A stretch of DNA of 64,000 nt from Pectobacterium brasiliense (GCF_016950255.1 NZ_JACGFN010000002.1:310001-374000), one strand, 5' to 3'; shown: positions 10,103 through 18,192, counted from the first letter of the stretch. Notes: generated by a model not told the origin, from the letters alone. A program made the numbers and translations.

Positions 10103-10550
10103 GGCTGTGCTCGCTGCAAGCTCTGGCGTGTCCTGGCGTGCGAAGCACGCGGACATGCCTGCATTGGCGCGACCCTCGCGCCGAACGCGGCACGGCGGCG
10201 AAGCCGCACCGTGCCGCGCCACCCCCATGTGCAGACAGGCTTTCGATGCGGCCCAGTGCCGCGTCCTTTTGTCTTGCCTTCCGCCTTTGCCCTTCGCTGT
10301 CGCTCCAGGCGTCGGCGGCCCGGCGGCGCTGCGTTGCTTGCAGCCAGACCGCCGGCGAACACAACGACGACCGCAGGCCGGGCGCGTTCGAGGCAAGACG
10401 CCTGCACGTTGGACGGCTGCGCCGAAGGCAGCGCGAAGTGCGGTGCGAATGCACCCGCACTGCACGCGCGACGACACCGCGACGGCCAGCAGAACGACAT
10501 GCCCGATGGCACGATAAGATGCACGGCAACGTGCAGCGAATCGGCGGCCG
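10103..10550. other. Non-coding segment between traF and the relaxase gene
   Basis: These 448 very GC-rich bp lie upstream of the relaxase start. All frames give only low-complexity Arg/Ala/Pro translations, so I see no real gene. The segment contains a strong hairpin (listed separately) and probably the relaxase promoter or oriT. Confidence 0.5.
10186..10218. other. Hairpin, candidate oriT element
   Basis: CGCGGCACGG (10186-10195) is perfectly complementary to CCGTGCCGCG (10209-10218), with an inner CGGC/GCCG stem around GAA. A long inverted repeat about 85 bp from the relaxase start is what many oriT regions show. The oriT assignment is inference; no nick site was identified. Confidence 0.35.
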
Positions 10551-11150
10551 TCATGGGCGTGTCTCCAGCCAGACCGGATGCGCGACGCCGATCACGGCGG
10601 ATGCGCTGATCGGGCCGAAATAACGGCTGTCGAACGATGCCGGATTGGTCACGCTCAACAGGAACAGCTCGCCCGGTTCAAGGCGACGGCAAAGCTGCAA
10701 GGATGGCAGCGGCCGGCCCAGCCGGTCGGCGGGCAGCACGGCGGCCACCGGCACGCCGTCGATGCGTGCCTGACCGGCGACGATGCAAACGTGTTGTGGC
10801 GCGACTGCGCCCACACGTTTGAGCAGCGGAACGTGTGCCGGCAGGTAGCCGCGCTGCGTAGCGAGCGTGGCAACATCTGGCGGCAATGTGGTCAGGACGA
10901 CGCTGCCTACGGACAAGGGGCGTGGCAGCAAGCCGGTGTCGTGGCGCTGTGGATCGACGCGATACCAGCCGACCGGAACGCTGATGGACGGGTTGTGGAT
11001 CAGGCGCGGCAGCGGCTGCACGAAAGCCGCCCAGGCCAGCGCAGCGAGGCCGACGGCGGCGAAGCCGGTCAGCACGATGCGAGCTCGCAGGCGCGAGCGA
11101 GGAAGCGGCGCGGCTTTGGGTGTGCGTGCGGCGGTGGGATGGGCCGTCAT
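10551..11150 (-). CDS. traF: TraF-like S26 signal peptidase, conjugative transfer
   Basis: A 199-aa protein with an N-terminal TM segment (residues about 23-43), then NPSISVPVGWYRVDP, which carries the catalytic serine (about S57), and PLLKRVGAVAPQHVC, which carries the general-base lysine (about K111). This Ser-Lys arrangement defines TraF/S26 peptidases, which process pilin or transfer proteins at the periplasmic face of the inner membrane. The start overlaps the stop of the DUF2840 gene by four bases, so it is translationally coupled. Length fits the family. Confidence 0.88.
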   Translation of the reverse strand: MTAHPTAARTPKAAPLPRSRLRARIVLTGFAAVGLAALAWAAFVQPLPRLIHNPSISVPVGWYRVDPQRHDTGLLPRPLSVGSVVLTTLPPDVATLATQRGYLPAHVPLLKRVGAVAPQHVCIVAGQARIDGVPVAAVLPADRLGRPLPSLQLCRRLEPGELFLLSVTNPASFDSRYFGPISASAVIGVAHPVWLETRP

Positions 11151-11692
11151 GGCAGCGCCCTCCCGGCCAGCCAGGCGGCGTGCCGCTCGGCGGTGTATTC
11201 GGGCAGCGACAAATGCGCGGCGAGCCGGTTGGCGAGTGTGCGCCAGTACGCGGGCGACACGTCGATGGCAGCGATCCCCAGCGCCTCGATGCCGTCGATG
11301 CGTTCCAGCACGGCGCGCACACTGGCGTCACCTTCGGCATGCAGGAGAAGGCACGCGCCTGGCTGCACGCCGGGGATACGCTGCATGTCGTCCAGTGGCG
11401 TGGCAGCCTGCATCAGCATGAGCTGCCAGCGGATCGTGCCGTAGTCGTTGGCCTGCCAACGAACGCGGCAGAGGATTGCACCCGGCAGGAACATGGCGCA
11501 GCGCCGCCAGCGGTCGAGCTGGAGCGTGCGGGCTGGTTCGCCGAAGCGCAGATAGAGCTTGAAGCGCGGTTCAATGTAGGCGAGCGATACGCGCGTCAAC
11601 GGCGCGCTACCAGGCTGGCTGGACGGTGCAGCGTGCGCAGCCGTGACCGCAATGGCGTCAGGTGCGGCAGCAGACAATACGGATGTGGTCAT
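11147..11692 (-). CDS. DUF2840 domain protein of ICE backbone
   Basis: A 181-aa protein starting MTTSVLSAAAP at 11692; a longer reading frame upstream overlaps parA and is spurious. The core LTRVSLAYIEPRFKLYLRFG, then RTLQLDRWRRCAMFLPGAIL and CRVRWQANDYGTIRWQL, matches the conserved DUF2840 region seen between parA and traF in Tn4371-type ICEs. Function is unknown. Both ends overlap neighbours by four bases, giving a tightly coupled parA-RHH-DUF2840-traF operon. Confidence 0.85.
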   Translation of the reverse strand: MTTSVLSAAAPDAIAVTAAHAAPSSQPGSAPLTRVSLAYIEPRFKLYLRFGEPARTLQLDRWRRCAMFLPGAILCRVRWQANDYGTIRWQLMLMQAATPLDDMQRIPGVQPGACLLLHAEGDASVRAVLERIDGIEALGIAAIDVSPAYWRTLANRLAAHLSLPEYTAERHAAWLAGRALP

Positions 11693-11976
11693 GGCGTGTT
11701 CTCCCTGCGGTGTTCTGGAAACTCGCGCTCCAGCAAGCCGCGCAGCAGGTCGGCCACGGTCACGCCTTGCGTGAAGGCCGACACCTTGATGCGCGCCCGC
11801 ATGGCGGGCGTGATATCGAGGGTCAGGCGAGCGGTGTAGAGGTCGCCCTTGTTGAGCGCATCCGCGTCGCCCTTGCGAATCCACGCCTCGGCGTGCGGAT
11901 TGGCGGGCGGACGCGCGCCGATTCCGACCCGCTTGGCCGGGCGTTTGCCGTTGGGTAGGTTGCTGTTGTCGCTCAT
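11689..11976 (-). CDS. Small ribbon-helix-helix-like protein
   Basis: A 95-aa protein from the ATG at 11976 (MSDNSNLPNGK). After a basic, probably disordered N-terminus, residues about 50-88 read ARLTLDITPAMRARIKVSAF, then TQGVTVADLLRGLLEREF. A beta strand followed by two helices is the ribbon-helix-helix DNA-binding pattern. Its ATG overlaps the parA stop by four bases. ParA ATPases are often paired with a small RHH centromere-binding partner, so this is a candidate partition adaptor, although the ICE also encodes a separate ParB at 19125. Confidence 0.75.
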   Translation of the reverse strand: MSDNSNLPNGKRPAKRVGIGARPPANPHAEAWIRKGDADALNKGDLYTARLTLDITPAMRARIKVSAFTQGVTVADLLRGLLEREFPEHRRENTP

Positions 11977-12611
11977 GACGGCCACCGCAGCAGCTCATCG
12001 ACCAGCGCGGTGATTTCCTGCGCCGCTGCGCTATCGGGGGCTGTCTCCCGCGCCAATCGACCCGCAGCCACGCTGTCGGCAAAGACGATGCGCTGACGCA
12101 CCTCGCTGCGCAGCGCTGACAACGGCTGCTCGGCCAAGGCTTGCCGTGCTTCGCGCCCGATTACCGTGGTGCTGACGCGCCGGTTGATGACGAAGGCCGC
12201 GCGTAGCGCAGGCCGGAACACCTGGGCCTCACGGATCAGCGCCACCATCTCGGCGCTGGCCCACAGGTCGTAGGGGCTGGGTTGTACCGGGATCAGCACC
12301 CGTTCGGCTGCCAGCAGTGCAGAACGCGCCAAGGCGGCGATCCTGGGTGGCCCGTCGATGATGACGTGATCGGCTCGCCTGGCGAGTTCTGGGGCTTCCT
12401 GGTGCAGTGTTTCGCGTGCCAGGCCCACCGCGCTGAACAGCCGTGGCAAGCCTTGTTGGCTTCTGCGCTGCGTCCAGTCCAGCGATGAACCCTGCGGGTC
12501 GGCGTCGAGCAGGACGACGTGCTGACCGCGCAGCGCCAGTTCGCCCGCGATGTGCGTGGCGAGTGTGGTCTTGCCGACACCGCCTTTCTGGTTGAGCAAG
12601 GCGACGATCAT
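11973..12611 (-). CDS. parA: ParA-family partitioning ATPase
   Basis: A 212-aa P-loop ATPase beginning MIVALLNQKGGVGKTTLATH, a deviant Walker A (KGGVGKTT) at residues 9-16. The Walker A' motif LLDADPQGSSLDW and the Walker B-type VIIDGPPR follow. The short length with no N-terminal HTH fits ParA/Soj-like proteins of small plasmids and ICEs. It moves or stabilises the excised circular form during segregation. The longer reading frame up to 12716 runs into the origin-like segment; the ATG at 12611 starts the conserved fold. Confidence 0.92.
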   Translation of the reverse strand: MIVALLNQKGGVGKTTLATHIAGELALRGQHVVLLDADPQGSSLDWTQRRSQQGLPRLFSAVGLARETLHQEAPELARRADHVIIDGPPRIAALARSALLAAERVLIPVQPSPYDLWASAEMVALIREAQVFRPALRAAFVINRRVSTTVIGREARQALAEQPLSALRSEVRQRIVFADSVAAGRLARETAPDSAAAQEITALVDELLRWPS

Positions 12612-12739
12612 GGCGCGGCCCTCCAGCTTGGAAGACCGGACTGTTTTTGCCGTGCCGAACGGGGTGGTTTTTGGAGTTTTTGCTGGCTGTTTTTTCGGCC
12701 TGCGGCAGTTGTCCACCGCAATGCTGTTTCTCTATCAAT

Positions 12740-12905
12740 AGTTAGAGAATTTAAGTTAGTAATGTTAGAGGGATCGCAAACCCGCGCCGTTACTGGCTTT
12801 CCGGCGTTTTCGTACTCCTGATAGCACGATAGGCATACTCCTGATAGCACGACACCCCTTACTCCTGATAGCACGACCCCATCCACAGCTTGTCCCGCTG
12901 TTATC
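12740..12905. other. Iteron-bearing, origin-like region between repA and parA
   Basis: The segment combines an AT-rich patch with three near-identical GTTAG motifs (12740-12775), three 17-bp direct repeats (12813-12876), and sequences close to DnaA boxes (ATCCACA near 12882, TTATCCCCG at 12901). RepA is encoded immediately beside it. The layout is that of an iteron-type replication origin. This is inference from architecture. Confidence 0.5.
12813..12876 (+). repeat. Three 17-bp iterons, period 23-24 bp
   Basis: TACTCCTGATAGCACGA occurs identically at 12813-12829, 12836-12852 and 12860-12876, spaced 23 and 24 bp, about two helical turns. The array sits just past the 3' end of repA. Identical short direct repeats at helical phase suggest repeated binding of one protein on one face of the DNA, with RepA the obvious candidate. 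Confidence 0.85.
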
Positions 12906-13761
12906 CCCGTGCCGTCTGCGGCACGGGCCGAAAGGTCAGCAATTCCATGTCGTCCTCGGGAATCCGCACGATGCCCAGCTCGTATCCCGGCAGCGATTGC
13001 CGGGCGACCAGCGCCCGCAGGTCGTAGGCGAAATCCGAAAACCGCGTGCTGCTGCCCGACTTGCGGTGCAGATGCCGGAAGTCGAACTGCCAGCCGTATT
13101 CCTGCCTGCCGCCATGCTTGCGCACCAGGCGGTACAACCAGCGCTCGATGCCTCCCGTGAGTCGGAAGTACGTCGGGTCGATGGTCAGCACCAGGGCGGC
13201 GTCCAACACGCCCGCATAGAACCAGTCCGGCAGGATCAGCTCGATGCCCAGCGGCGTGCCGTTGGCATCGGCCAGTTCCTTCCATTCGTTGATCCACGAA
13301 AAGCGGTGCAAGCGCCTTCCCGTGGTTTCGCGGATGGACGTGGCCACCGTGGTCGATTGCAGCCGATCCAACGCGGCCTTGAGACGCTGGTAGTCGCGCA
13401 GCGACTTGCCGCGTCCGATGAAGCGCAGGATCTCGTAGGGCGTGGCCTGCATCCGCCGGGACGGCTGGATGCCCGAGTCCTTGGCTTCGACGATCTGGCT
13501 GGCGGCCCAGATCAGGATGTCGGCATCCCAGATGGTGGCAATACCATGCTCCTGCGTGCCTTCCACGCGGATGGTGATGTTGCCGCTGCGGAAGTCGATC
13601 GGCGCTGCGCGCCGCGACTTCGCCAGCGAGAAGAACGGATAGGCCATCAAGTCCTGGGCATCGCGCGGTGCCATGTCCTCGCCCGGCAGTGCGCGGAACA
13701 GGTCGAGCTGTTCGCGCTGCTGCAAGGCGTGCCCTGGTGGGCGGGACATGGCGATGGCCAC
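12901..13761 (-). CDS. repA: RepA-like replication initiator (RPA family)
   Basis: A 286-aa protein of the plasmid replication initiator RepA family (PF10134). Typical blocks are AQDLMAYPFFSLAKSRRAAP near residue 40, ITIRVEGTQEHGIATIWDAD, YEILRFIGRGKSLRDYQRLK, and IERWLYRLVRKHGGRQ. The start could be GTG 13761 or ATG 13749; neither has a strong Shine-Dalgarno. It lies between the AlpA-like gene and the iteron array that it may bind. In Tn4371-type elements RepA is thought to allow limited replication of the circular intermediate. Confidence 0.88.
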   Translation of the reverse strand: MAIAMSRPPGHALQQREQLDLFRALPGEDMAPRDAQDLMAYPFFSLAKSRRAAPIDFRSGNITIRVEGTQEHGIATIWDADILIWAASQIVEAKDSGIQPSRRMQATPYEILRFIGRGKSLRDYQRLKAALDRLQSTTVATSIRETTGRRLHRFSWINEWKELADANGTPLGIELILPDWFYAGVLDAALVLTIDPTYFRLTGGIERWLYRLVRKHGGRQEYGWQFDFRHLHRKSGSSTRFSDFAYDLRALVARQSLPGYELGIVRIPEDDMELLTFRPVPQTARG

Positions 13762-13775
13762 CGGCGATGCGCCGA

Positions 13776-14057
13776 TCAGCGCGCACGGCTGTCAGCCGAG
13801 TGGTGCTCGGCATATTCGGGGTCGGAAGTGGTCTCGAAGCTGCGCGTTTCCGCCCAGGCATCGAGGTCGGCCACGGCGTACATGACGCGGCGACCGAACT
13901 TGCGAAACTTCGGGCCACCGCCGATCACGCGCTGCTTCTCCAGCGTGCGCGGCGAAAGGCGCAGGTAGTCAGCGGCCTCGTCGTTGGTCAGATAGCGTTG
14001 GGGCTGCGCGGGCGCAGCGACAGCAGCGGCGGCAGGCCGCAAGGGAGCGGGTCGCAT
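13776..14057 (-). CDS. AlpA-family / excisionase-like HTH protein
   Basis: A 93-aa protein beginning MRPAPLRPAA, with a GGAGGT Shine-Dalgarno seven bases upstream. The core PQRYLTNDEAADYLRLSPRT, then LEKQRVIGGGPKFRKFGRRV and MYAVADLDAWAE, is the winged-helix MerR/AlpA fold used by excisionases and prophage activators. It is encoded directly before repA, with 14 bp between them, and could act as regulator of the rep operon or as recombination directionality factor. No experimental role can be given. Confidence 0.85.
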   Translation of the reverse strand: MRPAPLRPAAAAVAAPAQPQRYLTNDEAADYLRLSPRTLEKQRVIGGGPKFRKFGRRVMYAVADLDAWAETRSFETTSDPEYAEHHSADSRAR

Positions 14058-14132
14058 GGGAAGTACCTCCATCAAGCCCGGCCACACAGCGCAGCCGGAT
14101 GGAGGCAGTCTCAAGAAACTTGGGGCTCTTGC

Positions 14133-14939
14133 TCAGGGACGTTCTGCTGCGGATGCGAAACGTCCCCCCTCATGCGAAGTGACAGCCGGAAGCTGTGCCA
14201 GACGGCGATAACCGCCGCGCATCAGCCCATCGCCCCGGCGCACCAGCCGCCGCACGCGGGCGCGCAGAGCGCTGTCGGCGTGCCAGTCGGCGGTAACGGC
14301 ATCCACACCAAACAGCCCTTCGGCCACCTCCCGCAAGGACGCACCCGCCAGGGTCGCGTCCAGCGCCTGAAGCGTGTGCAGTTCCAGCAATGCGGACAGC
14401 GGCGGACGTGGCCGGACGGTCGCCGCAGGTACGGCACCGGCTGCTACGGCGATCTTGTTCAATTCGCTCGCCAGAGCCGCATAGCGTTCGCAAGGCGCGG
14501 CGCAGGCCCGGATGGCATAGGCGTAAGCCATGCCATCGGCCAAGCCTGGCGCGAGCACGAAGCGCAGGCAGCAGCCGGGCCAGCACGCCACCAGCACCAG
14601 GCGCTTGCCGTCATGGATCAGGTGTTTGTGGCCCGGCAGTTTCCAGAACTCAAAGCACAGCGCATCGGGCGGCGGATCGGCATCCGGGTAGAGCTGCACC
14701 ACGGCATCGTGATCAGGGAACCAGGCCGGGTGCGCGTCTCGCGCATCCAGGGCGGGATCTTCCAGCAGACGCAGCCCCCAAGGCCCGGCAACATCCGGTT
14801 GGCGACGACGACGCAGCCAGTCGTGACGATAGTCTGGATGACGGCGCAAGTACTCCCAGGCCAGCGCCGGGCCATCCAGGTGCAGAACGTAGAGATAGGC
14901 CGCCGTGGCATACCACGGCTCGGCACTGCGATCAGCCAT
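14133..14939 (-). CDS. DUF2285 domain protein of ICE backbone
   Basis: A 268-aa protein starting MADRSAEPWYATAAYLYVLH with a GGGAGGT ribosome-binding site. The N-terminal part has LAWEYLRRHPDYRHDWLRRR, a motif of regulator-like N-terminal domains in Tn4371-type ICEs. The C-terminal part (LLELHTLQALDATLAGASLR, then EVAEGLFGV) matches DUF2285. Function is unknown; a DNA-binding regulatory role is commonly assumed from the helical C-terminus. Confidence 0.85.
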   Translation of the reverse strand: MADRSAEPWYATAAYLYVLHLDGPALAWEYLRRHPDYRHDWLRRRRQPDVAGPWGLRLLEDPALDARDAHPAWFPDHDAVVQLYPDADPPPDALCFEFWKLPGHKHLIHDGKRLVLVACWPGCCLRFVLAPGLADGMAYAYAIRACAAPCERYAALASELNKIAVAAGAVPAATVRPRPPLSALLELHTLQALDATLAGASLREVAEGLFGVDAVTADWHADSALRARVRRLVRRGDGLMRGGYRRLAQLPAVTSHEGGRFASAAERP

Positions 14940-15260
14940 ACGGCAACCTCCCTGTGCTGGGGGTGCGTCGCCACGGCGAAACGGCGTGCTACGAGGCCAT
15001 CGTCAAAACGTCATGGGTGAAGCGTAAACTGGCAGTGTCAAGACCGATGAACTCCGATGCGTTGCTGAAATCGTCCGAGTGCGACGGCGGCAACGCACTC
15101 CAATGGCATGCCGCGTCGGTCAGCTTGCCGCAGCTCGCGCCAAGCATCATGACCGTTTCGATCAGGCACGCACCGCTTCGGTGCAACACTGCCGATTCAG
15201 ACCGAACGGGTCACAGACCAGACCGAAATAGACACAGTGCGCCTCGCTTTGCGGTGGCGC
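14940..15260. other. Intergenic stretch, no convincing gene
   Basis: These 321 bp lie between DUF2285 and DUF2958. A 66-codon minus-strand ORF (14989-15189) shows no recognisable family or good start signal. The segment probably carries the promoter of the DUF2285-AlpA-repA unit. No hairpin or repeat was evident. Confidence 0.35.
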
Positions 15261-15608
15261 TCAATCGGTGATCGAGCCGTTGTCTTCGGCCAGTCGCAGG
15301 TATTCCGACAGCCGCCGCACCGGCTGGAAGTAGCGATCCCTCATCACGGGCTGCTGGCGCGGCCCGACGATGGCGGCCAGGTCGGACAGCTTCACCGCTC
15401 CCAGTGCAGGCATGCCTATCCCCAAGTCGATCAGGCCGTGGGCGGTGTCGCCATCGGCGGGGTCGAGCGAAGCCAGCAGCCAGGTGGCATGCGCATCTGG
15501 CGTGAACAAGCGCACCACGGGCAACGGGTCGGTGTCCTGCCCGGCGGCGCGGACTTGGCCGTTGACCAGCAGGCGCGTGCGCTCGTCGGCGGTGATGAGC
15601 GAAGTCAT
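15261..15608 (-). CDS. DUF2958 domain protein
   Basis: A 115-aa protein from the ATG at 15608 (MTSLITADERTRLLVNG). The segment VVRLFTPDAHATWLLASLDP and the downstream DTAHGLIDLGIGMPALGAVK, then LSDLAAIVG, are the conserved core of DUF2958, small acidic proteins found on plasmids and ICEs. Function is unknown. The more upstream in-frame codons encode a Cys/Arg-rich stretch without conservation, so the inner ATG was chosen. Confidence 0.85.
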   Translation of the reverse strand: MTSLITADERTRLLVNGQVRAAGQDTDPLPVVRLFTPDAHATWLLASLDPADGDTAHGLIDLGIGMPALGAVKLSDLAAIVGPRQQPVMRDRYFQPVRRLSEYLRLAEDNGSITD

Positions 15609-15669
15609 GGCTGTACTCCCACGGATGTACGGAGCAGCAGAGACGCTTTGCCGCTTTCCCTCGAAAGCA

Positions 15670-15693
15670 CGGATGCGCAAGCCCACGCATCCG
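15670..15693. repeat. 8-bp inverted repeat upstream of DUF2958
   Basis: CGGATGCG (15670-15677) and CGCATCCG (15686-15693) form a perfect inverted repeat with an 8-nt loop. It lies between the divergent DUF2958 and XRE genes and could be a regulatory site. Confidence 0.4.
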
Positions 15694-15862
15694 CAGAAGC
15701 GTAGAAGCACGAAGGCACATGCACGGAAGTCAGGAAAGACACGGATCAGGCTCTCCGCTTTTGAAGCAAGCCGCCAATGCGGATTTCAGTAAAGGCACAA
15801 AAACAGGTGAGATTGGATGAATGAGTTAAATATAACGTGGTTTTAATTGTGCTGCGAATCGA

Positions 15863-15884
15863 CGCTTCTGTCTATGCAGAAGCG
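15863..15884 (+). promoter_or_regulatory. Inverted repeat spanning the XRE start codon
   Basis: CGCTTCTG (15863-15870) and CAGAAGCG (15877-15884) are perfectly complementary. The six-base loop TCTATG contains the ATG of the XRE gene. It may be an autoregulatory operator or an RNA hairpin limiting translation. GCAGAAGCG recurs at 15693-15701 in the same intergenic region, which favours a protein-binding motif. Confidence 0.5.
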
Positions 15885-16164
15885 AACCGTCCAGCGCGGC
15901 CGACCGGCCGGCTCTACCACCTTCGACGCCGAGCTGGCCCAGGCCTTCGGCGCGGCGGTGCGCGCACTGCGGGTCGAGCGAGGCGTGGCGCAGGAAACCT
16001 TGGCACATCAAGCCGGTATCGAGCGTTCTCACATGGGCAAGATTGAGCGCGGTGAACACATGCCCACGCTGGCGATTATTTTCAAGATCGCGCGTACGCT
16101 GGGGCTCAGCGTCGCCCACTTGATGGGGGCCGTTGAAGAAGTCCTGGGCGAAGTGCCTAATTGA
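15874..16164 (+). CDS. XRE-family transcriptional regulator
   Basis: A 96-aa single-domain regulator. Residues about 21-80 form the Cro/C1 helix-turn-helix: ALRVERGVAQETLAHQAGIE, then RSHMGKIERGEHMPTLAIIF, then KIARTLGLSVAHLM. The ATG at 15874 was chosen; a GTG at 15847 is possible. No clear Shine-Dalgarno is present, and the start sits inside an inverted repeat. It is one of two plus-strand genes in a minus-strand backbone and precedes an HNH-like gene by 52 bp, so the two may form a unit. It probably represses its own promoter. Confidence 0.85.
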   Translation: MQKRTVQRGRPAGSTTFDAELAQAFGAAVRALRVERGVAQETLAHQAGIERSHMGKIERGEHMPTLAIIFKIARTLGLSVAHLMGAVEEVLGEVPN

Positions 16165-16216
16165 CTCTGCATCGCATAGCTTCGCTTGGCGTGGTGCAAC
16201 TTTGGAAAGGAACTCA

Positions 16217-17728
16217 ATGGCGAAGACATGCATCGTGTGCGGACAGGCCGCAGGCTCTGGGGAGCACGTTTTTCCGGCGTCTCTTGGAGGCCGGCGGGTC
16301 AACTCCGGCATCTATTGCCCCAAGCACGACAACAGCTATTCGGGTCTCGTCAATGAGATTGCCGAGCAGCTCGACTTCCTCAATGCATACTTGGGCGTTC
16401 GGCCGGATCACTCCAAGCACCCCAAAACTGCCTATGGCGAGCACACGCTGACGGGAGAGACCGTTTCGATCTCTGCCAAGGAGATCAAATTCACGAAGCC
16501 CCGCGTCATCTCCCGCACCGCAGTTGGCGAAGGTGAAGAGTTGCATCTGGCATTTCCCAACCAGCAGTCCGTCAAACAGTTCGCAAAAAAGATGGAGGAC
16601 GATGGACACGAGTGGACACCCTTGTCGAAGCCCTCCGCTCGGCCGTATATCACCGGCTCCATTCACCATAAGCGCAAATTTGGCGGTGCCTGTGGTCTGG
16701 GCGCCATCGCGTACATGACGCAGACATTCTTCGCGCAGGAATTCCCAGAGCTCGCGCGATCAGGGACGCTTTCCAACTTCATCAACTACACGCAAGCCAT
16801 CGCCAAGGTCGCAGCGCTGGGCGGCTGCGAACAGCAGCCGGAAGAGCGCGAGGAATTGATCGAGGCACGCGCGGCGGTGACGGTTGCGCTGGAGCCCTTT
16901 GGAGGCACGGCACCGATCTGGTGGGATTTCAGCCCGCCCGCCGGAGCGCGCGCCAACAAGTTTGAATTTGGGCATCGAGTGACGGTTGGTATTGATGGCT
17001 TTGACGGCCAAATCTACGGCCGTGTCGCGCTGTTCTCCACTTTAACCTTTGCCGTACACCTGGGCACGGCACCGCAGGGTTCCGCCACGCGAGAAGTGAC
17101 CGTGGACATTGATCCTCTCGCGGAGCATCCGCCACACGATATCGACAAACATCAGGTGCTCTCAGCGCTAGGCCGCGTTCAAGTGCCAGAACACTCTACC
17201 GAAGGGCTTGCGAATGCGCTCGCCGACGGCACGCAACAGCGTGCATTCGCAAACCTGCTGGAACGCTTGGAAGAACATCAACTCCTCAAACTGGCTCGCA
17301 CCATGAGTATGGCGCTCGCGCCATGTTCCACCTTGTCGCCATTTGAAGCGCGAACACTGATCGAAAAGGAACTTGACCAACAACCACAGCAAATTTGGCG
17401 CTTGGTCACTTTTGTCGTTGAAGGCTTACGGGCGAAAATGGTCAAAGGCGGCATGGGAAGCATTACCCCAGTGCTAGATAACCTGATTGCGTATGACGCT
17501 CAATCAGCAAGCGGTCTATCGCAGCAGGCCGAGGCCACGTTAGCCCTGGCCAAATCCGCATTAGTTGCACAGATGGAGCAAGACTGCGCAGCAGGCGTAC
17601 TCCACGAGGAACGCATTGCGGAACTCATAGGCAGAGGCCCTGGCCTTTATGCCGTGGGGCAGTTGGTGCTGGCCCCTGTCTTGCAGGTGTTTAGTGAATC
17701 CGCTCACCCCAATGAAGTGAGCAGGTAA
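16217..17728 (+). CDS. HNH-like nuclease domain protein, unknown role
   Basis: A 503-aa protein with an AAGGAA ribosome-binding site before ATG 16217. The N-terminus MAKTCIVCGQAAGSGEHVFP, followed by ASLGGRRVNSGIYCPKHDN, follows the HNH_5 layout: a Cys-x2-Cys pair, an EH...P motif, an LGG turn and a second metal-ligand group (C-P-K-H). The remaining ~450 residues are soluble, mixed alpha/beta, and I recognise no family in them. It lies between DUF2958 and DUF736, where the ICE backbone normally has only small conserved genes, so it is probably cargo. A regulator plus nuclease pair suggests defence or plasmid competition; this is inference. Confidence 0.6.
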   Translation: MAKTCIVCGQAAGSGEHVFPASLGGRRVNSGIYCPKHDNSYSGLVNEIAEQLDFLNAYLGVRPDHSKHPKTAYGEHTLTGETVSISAKEIKFTKPRVISRTAVGEGEELHLAFPNQQSVKQFAKKMEDDGHEWTPLSKPSARPYITGSIHHKRKFGGACGLGAIAYMTQTFFAQEFPELARSGTLSNFINYTQAIAKVAALGGCEQQPEEREELIEARAAVTVALEPFGGTAPIWWDFSPPAGARANKFEFGHRVTVGIDGFDGQIYGRVALFSTLTFAVHLGTAPQGSATREVTVDIDPLAEHPPHDIDKHQVLSALGRVQVPEHSTEGLANALADGTQQRAFANLLERLEEHQLLKLARTMSMALAPCSTLSPFEARTLIEKELDQQPQQIWRLVTFVVEGLRAKMVKGGMGSITPVLDNLIAYDAQSASGLSQQAEATLALAKSALVAQMEQDCAAGVLHEERIAELIGRGPGLYAVGQLVLAPVLQVFSESAHPNEVSR

Positions 17729-17767
17729 GCCAAGCGCCTCGCCATAGTGGGCGAGGCGCTGAGGTGG

Positions 17768-18082
17768 TTACGCCGCCTTGGGCTTGCTGCGTGACCAGAT
17801 CAGGTCATGCGTGCCATCCTCGTTTTCGATCAGGCGGGCATAGACCGTTGCAGGGAACGAAGGATCGTCCAGGGTCACGGACACATAGGGGCGTCCGGCC
17901 TCGCTGGTCTTTTTCCACGCTGCGCCTATATCGTGGCCAGCCGCTTGCAGGCGGTAGTCTGGTGCGCTCTCGTTGTCACCCTTGTCGTTGGGAACCAGCT
18001 TGACCTTGACGTTGAGCGTCAGGGTGCGAAGCGTGCCGGTGAGGCCGTCTTTCTCTGCGGTGAAGGTGCCGATGTTAGCCAT
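17768..18082 (-). CDS. DUF736 family protein
   Basis: A 104-aa protein starting MANIGTFTAEKDGLTGTLRT, with a GGAGAAATC ribosome-binding site. The pattern LTLNVKVKLVPNDK, PDYRLQAAGHDIGAAWKKTS and YVSVTLDDPSFPATVYARL is textbook DUF736, a small protein found in plasmids, ICEs and rhizobial transfer regions; function unknown. It is convergent with the HNH-like gene. Confidence 0.92.
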   Translation of the reverse strand: MANIGTFTAEKDGLTGTLRTLTLNVKVKLVPNDKGDNESAPDYRLQAAGHDIGAAWKKTSEAGRPYVSVTLDDPSFPATVYARLIENEDGTHDLIWSRSKPKAA

Positions 18083-18192
18083 GATGATTTCTCCTTTCGG
18101 GTTGAACAAGGTCGCGCCAGTGCGTCCTTGTTGTGATCCGCCCGGCGGGGGATGGGCTGGCGGCACCGCTCAGCGGTCGCAACACCGTGGAG

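Noticed and set aside
9230..10609. A 459-codon plus-strand ORF opposite the relaxase gene
   Set aside because: It is a GC-driven antisense shadow; its translation is low-complexity, whereas the minus strand has relaxase motifs.
12813..12876. A short CRISPR-like array
   Set aside because: The repeats are 17 bp with 6-7 bp gaps, no unique spacers of normal size and no cas genes; they fit iterons.
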